DNA of 64,000 nucleotides from Lotus japonicus (GCF_012489685.1 NC_080043.1:37773127-37837126), one strand, 5' to 3'; shown: positions 33,893 to 45,497, numbered from the stretch's first letter. Numbers and translations: made by a program. Notes: generated from the sequence alone by a model not told the origin.

Positions 33893-34078
33893 TTTGAAGG
33901 TAATCAAACACACAGAACCCTTCTTTGCTTTATAGAATCAGTGAGCAAAGAGGATTCACAACTAACAAAGGACAAAGCACAAACACAAATCCTAAAACAC
34001 TTGATCTCTCTCTCTTTTAGCTTCGGTGAACTTCAAGTTTTAGGTCTTCATCATTTTATAGACTTCAGCAGCGGTAGC
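33893..34078 (-). repeat. 3' LTR of element I, piece 2
   Basis: Continues piece 1 after the solo LTR and ends in GTAGC (34074-34078), the site duplicated by element H. Contains AACACTTGATCTCTCTC and CATTTTATAGACTTC; the latter reads TCTATAAAATG on the minus strand, a TATA candidate. Confidence 0.7.
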
Positions 34079-34148
34079 TGAAGGTATGAAAAACGGTAGA
34101 AAGGGGGGGTTTGAATAACGTTTTCAGTATAAAACTTCCACCTTAAAG
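34079..34148 (-). repeat. 3' LTR of element H, left piece
   Basis: Begins TGAAGGTATG and matches the first 70 bases of the LTR at 60514. It ends in TAAAG (34144-34148), the target duplicated by element F. Confidence 0.92.
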
Positions 34149-35087
34149 TGTAGTTCTTTTGATTGGCTGCATTTTTCTCAAACCATGATGTGCAACCATA
34201 TGTTCCAACATCTGGAGCAACATGGTGGAATTACATATGTTGTTGGTTCAGTCGTTAAAGTCAAGTTTGTTGTGAGGTTGCTGATTGCATGAGGATTCAG
34301 AAGATTTATTCTATGCTGTGCGTTTTATCTTCTGAAGGCGTGTTTGTTTTAATCTTGGCTGAAGTAACAAGATTGATAGCGTGTGAACCAAGTCTATCTC
34401 AAAGTTTGAATTCTGTTTTACTTGGTTCTGTTATTTTATTCTGGTAAGATTTGATTCCATGAAGATTCTTTCCAGAAGTGTGTTAGTGGACTCTATGACG
34501 TTTAGCCCATTGAAGGTCCAAGCCTCAAGTGAACGTCTATATAAAGGATCTTATAAACCCTAGCTGCTTGGGGGATTCAGAGAGATATATACTGATCTTA
34601 GGGTTTTTATTTGTGAGTCCTCTTGTGAGTTTTGTACCAACTTAGTGCTTTCGTTCATCAAAGTACTAAGTTGATTTGTTTAGGTGAGTTGTAATCTCAT
34701 CAAACTTGTTTGTTGATAAACATGATATGATCGCTGTGGCAGTGGTCATTAGGGGTTAGAGAAAGTTTTCTCATAGCTTAGAGGAGAAGGGCTAAGCTAG
34801 ATTCACTTGTGTAATAGTGGTGGACATAAAAGAGGCTCTATACTAAGGGGGAGTACTTAGGTATAGGAGGGACTTTCATGTGACCTGAGAGCTATTATTT
34901 GATAGTGAATTGACTCCTGGATTGGTATCCTCCAGACGTAGGTGATGTTCACCGAACTGGGTTAACAACTCCTTGTGTTTGTCTGTTTAACTGTTTGTTT
35001 ATTTTTAATACTCTGATTGTGTTTTGTTGTGCTACACATTGTTGCAACATTGTGTATCACATCTGTCCTAGGTGAATACGAATTTCA
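34149..35087 (+). repeat. 5' LTR of element F
   Basis: TGTAGTTC ... GAATTTCA. TATA box TATATAAAGG at 34538-34547, followed by AAACCCTAGCTGC. It contains AAGGGGGAGTACTTAG, a polypurine-like word, near 34850. Confidence 0.95.
34538..34547 (+). promoter_or_regulatory. TATA box of the F 5' LTR
   Basis: TATATAAAGG; the same in the 3' LTR at 42611-42620. It drives the genomic RNA of F. Confidence 0.75.
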
Positions 35088-35089
35088 AT

Positions 35090-35101
35090 TGGCATCAGAG
35101 C
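35090..35101 (+). other. Primer binding site, initiator tRNA-Met type (element F)
   Basis: TGGCATCAGAGC, two bases after the LTR end, with one change from the usual TGGTATCAGAGC. Same variant as in C and D. Confidence 0.88.
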
Positions 35102-35152
35102 AGGCACCCTGTTCTGGTTGGGTGAGCTCCAGGGAAGACAGATTCGGTTCCA

Positions 35153-35860
35153 ATGGACAACTCAAAGGAAGGTGGCTCTGTGAATAGACCACCTATTCTG
35201 GATGGCACCAACTACGACTACTGGAAGGCTCGCATGATTGCGTTTCTCAAATCAATTGACAGCAAGACCTGGAAGGCTATTGTCAAAGGTTGGAAACATC
35301 CGGTGAACATACCCAAGGAAGGGTCATCTGTTGGTGAGTTGAAACCTGAGGATGAATGGAACAAAGAAGAGGATGAGGAGGCGTTGGGTAACTCTAAAGC
35401 GCTAAATGCTATATTCAATGGAGTGGATAAAAACATGTTCCGATTGATTAACACTTGCACTGTGGCTAAGGATGCTTGGGAGATTCTCAAGACTGCTCAT
35501 GAGGGGACTTCCAGAATTAGAATGTCAAGGCTTCAGATTCTAACAACTCAGTTTGAGAACTTAAAGATGAAGGAAGATGAGACCATCTCTGATTTTCATA
35601 TGAGACTGCGTGATATGGCAAACTCCTCTTTCGCTTTGGGAGAACAAATGTCAGAGGAGAAGCTTGTGAGAAAGATTCTCAGATCTCTTCCTAAGAAGTT
35701 TGACATGAAAGTAACTGCTATTGAAGAAGCTCAAGACATAAGCAGTATCAAGGTGGATGAGCTTATTGGATCCTTGATGACTTTTGAAATGACTCAAAAT
35801 GATAGACCTGAGAAAAGAAATAAAAGCATTGCTCTTGTCTCAAGCACAGATTTAGATTAA
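35153..35860 (+). pseudogene. gag: Element F Gag, N-terminal part
   Basis: The ATG at 35153 opens MDNSKEGGSVNRPPILDGTN. The UBN2-type gag domain follows: YDYWKARMIAFLKSID, WEILKTAHEGTSRIRMSRLQ, LRDMANSSFALGEQM, KILRSLPKKFDMKVTAIEEA. The frame meets a TAA at 35858-35860 after SSTDLD. The next codons (GAT ATG TCT) continue in the same frame into the rest of Gag, including its zinc knuckles, and pol. The stop therefore cuts Gag in two and is probably a single nonsense change in an otherwise uninterrupted Gag-Pol frame. Confidence 0.88.
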
Positions 35861-35863
35861 GAT

Positions 35864-38800
35864 ATGTCTGATAATGAAACTGGTGAAAGCATATCAGAAG
35901 CCATAGCTCTTCTCGGAAGAAAATTCAACAAGGTTTTGAAAAGGCTGGATAAGCGATCGAGGCCAAATGTGCAAGACAAACGGCTTGACAATTTCAAGAA
36001 TCAGCAATTTCAAAGAAAAGTGAAAGATGAAGACAAGATAGGAAATGGCCGAGGGGTTCAATGTCATGAATGTGAAGGTTTTGGTCACATCAGGACTGAA
36101 TGTGCCACCTATTTGAAGAAACAAAAGAAAGGGATGGTCACCACTTGGTCTGATGATGAATCTGATACAGAAGGTGAAGATGAAACAGCAAACAGAGTAA
36201 CTTCATTCATGGTTAGATGTGATTCAGATGATGGGGACAGTGACAAGGAGATCTCTGATGGAGAACTTGCTGAAGCTTATAAGCTTCTCTACACTAAGTG
36301 GAAAGAAGCATGTATCTACGGTCAGCAACAGAAGAAGCAAGTTTTTGAGCTTCAAGCTGAGAAGAAGAAGCTAACTGAAGAAGTGGCCTTATTGAACTCA
36401 AAAATGGAAGGAATGACCAAGTCCATTCGCATGATGAGTAAAAGCACTGACATTCTGGATGAAATTCTTGATGTTGGAAAAAATGCAGGTGATAAGACTG
36501 GGATAGGATTTGATTATCGTGCTGTTAACAAGGCGAGCCAGAACATGACTAAGGAACATGTGCAGATTGGAAGGCAATCAAATGTTAAAATGTGGAACCG
36601 CAGGCCCCAGCAATCAGTTGCACATTCGTATGCTCAAGTCAGGAACTATCAAAATTCAACTTGGAGATGTCATTTTTGTGGGAGATTTGGTCACATTAGA
36701 CCTTATTGCTTCAAGCTTTATGGATATCCTATACTTCAAGATGTATCACGAGAGTATGAAAAGAAAAGTCAAGGCAAAAGCATGTGGGAGCCCAAGGTTA
36801 ATGCTACTGCTCTCATTGCTCACACCTCTCTGCGTGCATCATCAAAAGAAGACTGGTACTTTGATAGTGGATGTTCCAGACACATGACAGGAGTGAAGAG
36901 CTATCTGGAGAAAATGAAACCACATGCTAAGAGCTTTGTTACTTTCGGTGATGGAGCCAAAGGAAAGATCAGAGGAATTGGAAAATTGTCTGACACAGGG
37001 TCTCCAAACCTTGATGATGTTCTGTTAGTTGAAGGTTTAACTGCAAACTTGATCAGCATAAGTCAACTCTGTGACCAAGGCTTGAAGGTGGTGTTCAAAC
37101 AATCTGGGTGTGTTGTCAAAAATAAGAACAAGGATGTGCTAATGAGAGGAGCCAGATCAAAGGACAACTGCTACATGTGGACCTCTGAAACAACATCCTT
37201 GTCTGCTCGATGTTTGATGTCTAAGGAAGATGAAGTTAGAATCTGGCACCAAAAGTTAGGTCATCTGAATCTTAAGAGTATGAAAAGAATTGTCGCTGAG
37301 GAAGCAGTTAAAGGAATACCAAAGTTGAAAATTCAAGAAGGAAAGGTTTGTGGTGAATGTCAGATTGGGAAGCAAGTCAAAATGTCCCACCAGAAGCTGC
37401 AACATCTGACTACATCAAAAGTGCTTGAATTACTACACATGGATTTGATGGGGCCAATGCAAGTGGAAAGTCTGGGAGGAAAAAGGTACGTTTTTGTATG
37501 CGTAGATGATTTTTCCAGATTCACTTGGGTAGAATTTCTGAAGGAGAAGTCAGACACCTTTGAAGTGTTCAAAGAACTATGTCTCCAAGTGCAAAGGGAA
37601 AAAGGAAGTGGGATTGTCAAAATACGAAGTGATCATGGAAAAGAATTTGAAAATGGTCAATTCTCTGAGTTCTGCTCATCTGAAGGAATCAAACATGAAT
37701 TCTCTGCTCCTATCACTCCTCAGCAAAATGGAGTGGTTGAAAGGAAGAACAGGACATTGCAAGAATCTGCTAGAGCTATGTTGCATGCAAAAAATCTACC
37801 ATATCATTTTTGGGCTGAAGCCATCAACACTGCCTGCTACATTCACAATCGTGTCACTATTCGTCAAGGAGACACAGTCACTCAGTATGAACTATGGAAA
37901 GGAAAGAAACCTACAGTGAAGTATTTCCATGTTTTTGGGAGCAAGTGCTACATTCTGACTGACAGAGAACATAGGAGAAAACTGGATCCTAAAAGTGAAG
38001 TTGGAATATTTCTGGGATATTCTGGAAACAGCAGAGCTTACAGAGTTTATAATATCCGCACGAGAGTCATGATGGAATCCATTAATGTTGTTGTTGATGA
38101 TACATCCAATGAGAGAACGGAACAAGCACATGATGAAGATGATCTACCGTATGAGTGTACTAATGGGGAACCAGATGAGCCAGCAATTCAATTCCAAAAT
38201 GAACAAGAAGACACTGTCTCTCAACTGCCTTTAGCTACCAAAGAACCCTCTATTAGAATTCAGAAGATACATCTAAAAGAAAATATCATTGGTGATCTGA
38301 ATGATGGGGTTATTACAAGGTCAAGGGATCTAGTTTCTAATGCATGCTTCATATCAAAAATAGAACCAAAGAATGTCAAAGAAGCTCTGACTGATGAGTT
38401 CTGGATTCAATCCATGCAAGAGGAACTGGGACAGTTCAAGAGAAATGAAGTGTGGGAATTGGTTCCAAGACCTGATGATGCAAATGTTGTGGGAACTAAG
38501 TGGATATTCAGGAACAAGTCTGATGAGAGTGGTAATGTGACAAGGAACAAATCTCGTCTAGTTGCTCAGGGATACTCTCAAATAGAAGGGGTAGACTTTG
38601 ATGAAACATTTGCTCCTGTTGCTCGTCTTGAATCTATCAGATTGTTGTTAGGAGTGGCATGTTTGCTAAAATTCAGACTATATCAGATGGACGTCAAGAG
38701 TGCATTCTTGAATGGTTACCTGGATGAAGAAGTCTATGTGGAACAACCTAAAGGGTTTGTAGATCCAAGTTTTCCAGATCATGTGTACAGATTGAAAAAG

Positions 38801-39895
38801 GCTCTGTATGGCTTAAAGCAAGCACCTAGAGCCTGGTATGAAAGATTAACAGAGTTTCTGATCAACAATGGTTATGACAAAGGTGGCATTGACAAAACCT
38901 TGTTTGTTAAGAAAAATGGCAGTGAACTCATGGTAGCTCAAATTTATGTTGATGACATCGTGTTTGGTGGCATGTCGAACCATATGGTGGAACAATTTGT
39001 TGAACAAATGAAATCTGAGTTTGAAATGAGTCTTGTAGGCGAGTTAACTTACTTTCTGGGACTTCAAGTAAAACAGATGGAAGATACCTTATTCATCACA
39101 CAAAATAAGTATGCCAAGGGAATTGTTAAGAAGTTTGGTCTTGAGAATGCTGGCCATAAAAGAACTCCTGCTGCAACTCATATCAAGCTTACAAAGGATG
39201 GGAAAGGTACTGATGTGGATCCTAGTTTATATAGAAGCATGATTGGAAGTCTTTTGTATCTCACTGCCAGCAGACCAGATATTACTTTTGCAGTTGGAGT
39301 TTGTGCTAGGTATCAAGCAGAACCAAAGACTAGTCATCTCATTCAAGTGAAAAGGATCATTAAGTATATCAGTGGTACAAGTGATTATGGCATTTTGTAC
39401 TCTCACAACACTAATTCAGTATTAACAGGTTACTGTGATGCGGATTGGGCTGGAAGTGCTGATGATAGGAAGAGCACGTCAGGTGGATGTTTCTTTCTTT
39501 GAAACAATCTAATTTCTTGGTTCAGTAAAAAGCAAAATTGTGTCTCTCTCTCTACGACAGAAGCTGAATATATAGCTGCTGGAAGCAGTTGCACTCAGTT
39601 GATGTGGATGAAACAAATGTTAAAGGAGTATAATGTGCAACAAGATGTTATGACATTGTTTTGTGACAATCTAAGTGCTATCAACATATCCAAAAATCCA
39701 ATTCAGCACAGCAGAACAAAACATATTGATATTCGTCATCATTTCATCAGGGAGTTGGTTGAAGATGGTACTGTTACTTTGGAACATGTCTCAACTGAAA
39801 AGCAGTTAGCAGATATTTTTACCAAAGCTCTGGATGCCACACAGTTTGAAAAATTGAGACAGTTATTAGGTATCTGCCTATTTGAGGAATTATAG
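35864..39895 (+). pseudogene. pol: Element F Gag C-terminus and Pol polyprotein (one stop in RNase H)
   Basis: In order: zinc knuckle [14 protein letters not shown] (about residue 70), acidic and coiled-coil stretch, second knuckle [14 protein letters not shown] (about residue 270), protease [13 protein letters not shown] (about 333), pre-integrase [13 protein letters not shown], and the integrase core with [19 protein letters not shown] and [18 protein letters not shown] follows with [32 protein letters not shown] and YVDDIVFGG, then RNase H with GYCDADWAG and TTEAEYIAAG. All catalytic residues are present. A TGA at 39500-39502 after GGCFFL interrupts RNase H; the frame then continues to the TAG at 39893-39895. 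Two CCHC knuckles are a known Sirevirus trait. Confidence 0.92.
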
Positions 39896-39901
39896 CAATC
39901 A
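39893..39901 (+). promoter_or_regulatory. Putative leaky stop codon (TAG CAA TCA) between pol and ORF3
   Basis: The pol terminator TAG is followed by CAATCA, which fits the UAG-CAR-YYA readthrough context of tobamoviruses. The same kind of signal was reported for the pol/env-like junction of soybean SIRE1. The frame stays open downstream for more than 600 codons. Seen: the motif and the open frame. Inferred: that readthrough occurs. Confidence 0.7.
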
Positions 39902-40090
39902 AAGGGATTGTGGTGTGCCAACGGCTCTTCTGTCATAACTTTTGAGGCACGCTTAATCCGGAATTTCCATTGTTTCTTGATAACCTCTCCTGCAACCTTC
40001 ACTGCACAACTTCAAATCTCTGCAACTCATTCCAAAACCGTCCATCCTTTTCTTGAAGACCCGTATTTCTTTCTTTGTGTCCTCTTCACC

Positions 40091-41968
40091 ATGAGTCAAG
40101 ATTCTAGCAAGAAACTCACTCCTGAGATGAATGCTTACGAGGTAAAGGTATTGGGTTTGAAATCCAAAACCCCAAAATCTTCAAAGGGTTCAAAATCCTC
40201 TCCTCATACCTCTGAAATCGCAATTGCTCAAGGTATTCCTCAACCATCGTCTGATCCGAGTAAGATGAAAGGGAAAAAGGCTCGATCCAAGTCAGATGCG
40301 TCCAAAGCAAAGAAGAAGATGGTAACGAGAAGCTCTAAGGCAACCCAGGGAGTAAATTCCGAGGCTGAAATCAACTCAAGTACAGGTGATGATGTTGCTG
40401 ATTTTCGTATCACTGAAGTGTTGGACACTCCTCTCAAGGAAGTTTTACATGCAAATGTAGATCCAATTGTTCCATCACCAAGCAACAACCAATCAAGCCA
40501 CGGTGTTGATACTGATTGCAACAAGGATTCTGATCATCTTGAGGAAGAGGTAATGGTTCCCATCTCTACTCCCTCTGTTGATAAAACTATGCATGTCGAG
40601 GATGTTCAGGATGTTATTGAAAACTCTGAATCTGATGAGGTGTTGATCAACACCCTTGGTGCTTCTGCTTCTGTTGCTTCAAAGAGGAAAAAGATGACTG
40701 TTGTTCGTAAGTACTCTACGCGTTCCTCTGGCAAGAAGTTAGGTTTGGGTTTGAGTGAGAACAAGAAGCGCAAGAAGGTCATTATTCTTGATGATGATAC
40801 TCTTGTTGTCCAGAATGTCAAGAGAAAGGTTCACAAAGATAATGCTGCTCCTGTTGTTGATGAGACTCCAACTGAGGAGTTGGATAAGTCAGATACTGGT
40901 CCTGCTGCTCGGAAGCGCAAGATTGGGAAACGAATTCCAGAAAATGTGCCTGCTGCTCCTTTGGATAACATTTCTTTTCACTCTGAAGAGAGTGTTGGTA
41001 AGTGGAAGTATGTTTATCAGCGCAGGATTGCTCAAGAGAGGGAATTGACTGGTGAGATTCTGCATTGTCAAGAAATTATGAAACTTCTTGAGGCTGCTGG
41101 GTTATTGAAAACTGTTACTGAGATAGGTGGCTGCTATGACAAGTTGGTGAGAGAATTTATTGTGAATGTGACTACAAATTACACTGTTTCTGGGCATCCT
41201 GATTTCAGGAAAGTTTTTGTGCGTGGTAAGTGTGTCCATTTTTCACCTAAGATCATTAACCAGTATTTGGGAAGAAGCACTGTTGCCACAGGAAATGAAG
41301 AGCTGTCATTGAGTGCTATCACTAAAGAACTCACAGCTGGTCAGAATATGGTATGGCCTGCTAAAGGATTGCTGTCTTCTACTTATTTGAGTGTGAAGTA
41401 TGCTATCTTGAATCGCATTGGTGCTGCAAATTGGGCTCCTACTACACATAGCTCAGATGTTTCTTCAGGTTTGGCAAAATTAATTTATCTGGTTGGGACT
41501 CAAACTCAGTTTGATTTTGGTGAATATGTCTTTGCTCAAACTATGAAGCATGCTGAAACTTTTGCTGTCAAGCTTCCTATTGGTTTTCCTTGTTTAATTT
41601 GTGGGATTATTTTAAGTCAACATCCTCAAATTCTCCTTGATGATGAGGTTCCTAGCCAGAAAGCTAGTCTTCTCACTATTGAATCCAGGCTGCTAGCTGG
41701 TGCCCATGTTTCTGATGTTGCTGGTTTGGCTGAGATGACTCAGGGGGAGGGTACTTCCTCTTAGAAGACTCCTGAGACTCCTATTGCTGCGCTTATGGCC
41801 GTGTCTAAGATGCTTCAGGACACGATTACTAGTTGTACATTGAGGAAGAAGAATGTGGACACTCTCATTCTGCAGTTGACTAAAGGCAAGAGGCCTCTTG
41901 AAGACAATGCTGCTGATGATCAAGATGCTGCTGGTACTTCTGATGATGACACTTCTGCTAGTGCTTAG
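40091..41968 (+). pseudogene. Element F ORF3: plant-mobile/Transposase_32-like protein
   Basis: The ATG at 40091 (MSQDSSKKLTPEMNAYEVKV) lies inside a frame that is open from just after the pol stop (39896), so the protein could be made alone or as a Pol fusion. The N-terminal third is Ser/Lys-rich with basic clusters (SKRKKMTVVRKYSTRSSGKK, ENKKRKKV). A folded domain follows from about 41000: KWKYVYQRRIAQERELTG, GGCYDKLVREFIVNV, FRKVFVRGKCVHFSPKIINQ, YLSVKYAILNRIG, LAKLIYLVGTQTQFDFGEYV. A TAG at 41762-41764 cuts the last 68 codons, an acidic tail. Element I carries a clear homologue. The domain is the 'putative plant transposon protein' type; role unknown. Confidence 0.8.
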
Positions 41969-42208
41969 TGTATTTGTTCCTTCTTCATTCAATCTGGTTG
42001 TAATATTTTGTTGGCTTCTGCTGACTCTCTGCACCCTTTGACAAATTCTGCTAATAAGGGGGAGATTGTTGTGATGTTGTTGCTGTTATTCAGACTAAGT
42101 ATGGTATTGGTATTCCGACTCAGTAGTGTGTTCAGTTCATCATATGCTGTGTGCTGTTTTGTGTTAATGGATGAGTATGGTTGTTTTTATGTTTTAGCAA
42201 AAATTTGC
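41969..42208 (+). other. F 3' untranslated region with a decoy polypurine tract
   Basis: Non-coding. The 14-base word AAGGGGGAGATTGT occurs at 42056-42069 and again at 42211-42224, where it is the true polypurine tract/LTR junction. Confidence 0.7.
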
Positions 42209-42210
42209 CA

Positions 42211-42221
42211 AAGGGGGAGAT
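42211..42221 (+). other. Polypurine tract of element F
   Basis: AAGGGGGAGAT directly before the 3' LTR (42222). It primes plus-strand DNA synthesis. Confidence 0.9.
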
Positions 42222-43160
42222 TGTAGTTCTTTTGATTGGCTGCATTTTGCTCAAACCATGATGTGCAACCATATGTTCCAACATCTGGAGCAACATGGTG
42301 GAATTACATATGTTGTTGGTTCAGTCGTTAAAGTCAAGTTTGTTGTGAGGTTGCTGATTGCATGAGGATTCAGAAGATTTATTCTATGCTGTGCATTTTA
42401 TCTTCTGAAGGCGTGTTTGTTTTAATCTTGGCTGAAGTAACAAGATTGATAGCGTGTGAACCAAGTCTATCTCAAAGTTTGAATTCTGTTTTACTTGGTT
42501 CTGTTATTTTATTCTGGTAAGATTTGATTCCATGAAGATTCTTTCCAGAAGTGTGTTAGTGGACTCTATGACGTTTAGCCCATTGAAGGTCCAAGCCTCA
42601 AGTGAACGTCTATATAAAGGATCTTATAAACCCTAGCTGCTTGGGGGATTCAGAGAGATATATACTGATCTTAGGGTTTTTATTTGTGAGTCCTCTTGTG
42701 AGTTTTGTACCAACTTAGTGCTTTCGTTCATCAAAGTACTAAGTTGATTTGTTTAGGTGAGTTGTAATCTCATCAAACTTGTTTGTTGATAAACATGATA
42801 TGATCGCTGTGGCAGTGGTCATTAGGGGTTAGAGAAAGTTTTCTCATAGCTTAGAGGATAAGGGCTAAGCTAGATTCACTTGTGTAATAGTGGTGGACAT
42901 AAAAGAGGCTTTATACTAAGGGGGAGTACTTAGGTATAGGAGGGACTTTCATGTGACCTGAGAGCTATTATTTGATAGTGAATTGACTCCTGGATTGGTA
43001 TCCTCCAGACGTAGGTGATGTTCACCGAACTGGGTTAACAACTCCTTGTGTTTGTCTGTTTAACTGTTTGTTTATTTTTAATACTCTGATTGTGTTTTGT
43101 TGTGCTACACATTGTTGCAACATTGTGTATCACATCTGTCCTGGGTGAATACGAATTTCA
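42222..43160 (+). repeat. 3' LTR of element F
   Basis: 939 bp, the same length as the 5' LTR, with about five base differences (for example TTTTTCTC/TTTTGCTC and TCCTAGG/TCCTGGG). Followed by the target duplication TAAAG. Confidence 0.95.
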
Positions 43161-44302
43161 TAAAGATTTTGACAAATCTTTTAAGAACTTAAGTGCTAAA
43201 GATAAGAGATAGAAAAGCACACAAGGATTTTATCCTGGTTCACTTGATAAATCATTCAAGCTACTCCAGTCCACCCGTTAAGGTGATTTCTTCCTTCTTA
43301 GAATGAAGGCAATCCACTAATCAGGTAAGAGTTACAACTGCACTTGAAACCTACAAGTGACTAACAATTACACTGACTTAGCTCACACTAAGATTCACTC
43401 TCTTAGTCTTCTCTAGGATCCGATCAACCTTGATCTCCTAAAGGAACTAAACAAACTGTTTATCAAAGAATTGTTTACAAGAGATTTGCTTCTAAAAAGC
43501 TAATAGTAAACTCAATGAATTTCAGATGAAAGAAAACTTAGAAGATTTTGAATATGTCTTGCGTATGAATGCTTCTTCTAGCCGTTTCTTTCAGTCTTCA
43601 GCCTCTTTATATACTCCGAGGATTAGGGTTGAGCGATGCATGGGAAATGCTACCGTTGGAGGGCAGTTCTAGAAAATCCAGCTTCTGCTGTGGCTGAGAA
43701 CGTTAGGTAGGTCGTCAGGAAGGTACAGTTGCTTTTGTACTTGGATAGCGACGCGACCTTTAAACCTAGGAGACTTCTGATCAGGGGAATGCTTCATATT
43801 GGAACTTGTGAAGCCGGTTGATCAGAGTCAGAGGGAAAGCACAGATCCTCTGACCGTTGTATCTTCTGATTCTGAACTCAGAGGGAAGTACATGGTCTTC
43901 AGAGTTTCTTGCTTCTGGACTTCAGAGTTTCCACTATTCAGCTTCTGGATCTTCAGAGTCTTCTACACCATCAGAACATCTGAGCCTTCAGTCTTTCTTG
44001 GTTATCAGAACTTCTGGATCTTCAGAGCTTCTAGTGACTGAGTCCTCATCAGAGTTTGTGTAACTTCAATTCTTCTGAAGCTTTTCCACTGTTCATACTG
44101 AACATGGTGAATGCGAAAGCGTTGCTTGGGTCACTCTTTATACACAGTGCTTCTGATTTGTGTGAGATTGAGTTGAGGTCAGAGCCTGTAAATGGCACAC
44201 TCAGAAAAACACGTTAGAGTACCACAATTGTTCATATCAAAAGGTTAACTTGTAATCATCAAAACATAGAGTTGTACTACTAGATCAAAACTTGATCTTA
44301 CA
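43161..44302 (-). repeat. 3' LTR of element H, right piece
   Basis: Starts with the second TAAAG copy. From 43166 it continues the LTR interrupted at 34148; the joined length equals that of the 5' LTR (1207 bp). The minus-strand TATA box TATATAAAG is at 43605-43613. The plus strand is rich in TCAGAG/CTTCTG words. Confidence 0.93.
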
Positions 44303-44317
44303 ATCTCCCCCTTTTTG
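44303..44317 (-). other. Polypurine tract of element H
   Basis: The minus strand reads CAAAAAGGGGGAGAT, directly before the 3' LTR. Further copies of the AAGGGGGAG word lie at 44785 and 44848. Confidence 0.88.
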
Positions 44318-45044
44318 ATGATGACAAAACTAAGATTTTTGATGAACAATTCTTAAACATTAAACTGAATTCACTCAGAGTTTAGAGATATAGAATAAGA
44401 CTTATCCTGATGTGAATAGTTTATATTGCTCATTCTGAATTCAAGTCACTGCTTGATTCTGAGCTTAGCTCCCCTTGAATCTAATACTTGATGAAAACGT
44501 TAGTAAAGTCTAGATTCTGAGCTAAATGATATAAGAGTTCAGAGTGAAAAACTTATGACATAGATGAAAATCGAGTAATCAGAGCGCATAAGTAATCAGA
44601 GTCACGGACAGGGTATCAGAGTCTTGAGTATCAGAGTCAACTTAGAATCACTTCAGAAGAAGTGAAATGTATTCCTTGTATTTGCCCAGTGACACATCTA
44701 TGGTCATGAAGGTGGAACTCTTAAATTCTCCAAAAGAAAAAATAAATCACACTAACACATCTTACACATCAAAAACTGGGTGTACTCCCCCTTTTTGTCA
44801 TAAGCAAAAAGCTTGGGGTGTGAAAAACTTAGTTTGAAGTACAAGGTACTCCCCCTTAGAGAAGGTCTAAGTTTAAAGAAAAAGAAAACGATGCAAGAAT
44901 CAGAGTTAGGCAAAATAAATAGAAGAGTTAATGCAAGAGAAGAACGTTTACCACCGGTCAAGTGAGTAAAGAGAAGGGTCAGTTACCAAGAACTTAACCT
45001 CGAGAAACTGTAGGAGCATTAACTTTCAGAGAGAAAGTGAAGCC
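44318..45044. other. H 3' region between LTR and antisense gene
   Basis: No ORF with recognisable content. It carries at least two extra polypurine-like words on the minus strand (near 44785 and 44848). The upstream region of the plus-strand small gene lies here. Confidence 0.5.
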
Positions 45045-45053
45045 TATATAAAG
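45045..45053 (+). promoter_or_regulatory. TATA box of the antisense gene in H
   Basis: TATATAAAG on the plus strand, 60 bases before the ATG at 45105. This is canonical spacing for a transcription start about 30 bases before the ATG. Confidence 0.6.
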
Positions 45054-45104
45054 CGTTGGAGAGAAAAGTAAGCTTCACACCTCGAGCAATTTTCAGTAAA
45101 GAAA

Positions 45105-45497
45105 ATGACATCATACATCGTAGCATTAGAAGAGCTGAGGAAGAAGGCCTTTAAAGAGGACTTGTTCCTGAACATCAGGCATCCAGAGGGTGCAACGACC
45201 ATCGCGGAGCTGACACGGTCACTGCTGGAAGAGGACCTGCGTCCAGAGTTAGAGAGAGACCTGAAAGAATTTCTTGCCTTCGTGGAGGAGGTACAAGAAC
45301 TCAGCCGGCTTGAACTCAAGCTGCTGGAAGAGAAAGAAAGTTTGGAAGAGAAGCTCAATACCGCAGAAGAGAGTCTGGAGAGGGATGAGCTTAAGGACAG
45401 GCTCAGCAACATCCAATATGCACTAGATCGTCTGGAGAAGGATAGGTCAGAGCAGCGCCAGGAGTGCAGAAGAATGAGGAGAGATCCTCCATTCTAG
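45105..45497 (+). CDS. Small coiled-coil protein encoded antisense within element H
   Basis: 130 codons from ATG (MTSYIVALEELRKKAFKEDL) to TAG. The first 60 residues look globular (EDLFLNIRHPEGATTIAEL); from about residue 62 to 120 the chain is an almost pure Glu/Leu/Lys/Arg heptad coiled coil (LELKLLEEKESLEEKLNTAE). It has no cysteine cluster, signal peptide or membrane span. It lies on the strand opposite to gag, pol and ORF3, between the 3' LTR and the end of ORF3, and converges with ORF3. It has its own TATA box (45045) and AATAAA (45555), so it reads as a self-contained gene. Extra antisense ORFs are known in some plant LTR elements, but I do not recognise this family. Function unknown; nucleic-acid or Gag-partner roles are only guesses. 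Confidence 0.65.
   Translation: MTSYIVALEELRKKAFKEDLFLNIRHPEGATTIAELTRSLLEEDLRPELERDLKEFLAFVEEVQELSRLELKLLEEKESLEEKLNTAEESLERDELKDRLSNIQYALDRLEKDRSEQRQECRRMRRDPPF

Larger units (their letters stand above)
34149..43160 (+). mobile_element. Element F: SIRE-like Ty1/copia retrotransposon, nearly intact
   Basis: 9012 bp with two 939-bp LTRs (34149-35087, 42222-43160), primer site, gag, pol, ORF3 and polypurine tract, flanked by a perfect duplication TAAAG (34144-34148 and 43161-43165). By eye the LTRs differ at five positions, so the insertion is recent. Gag, pol and ORF3 all lie in one reading frame, broken only by isolated stops at 35858, 39500, 39893 and 41762. It inserted into the 3' LTR of H in the opposite orientation. 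Confidence 0.95.
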
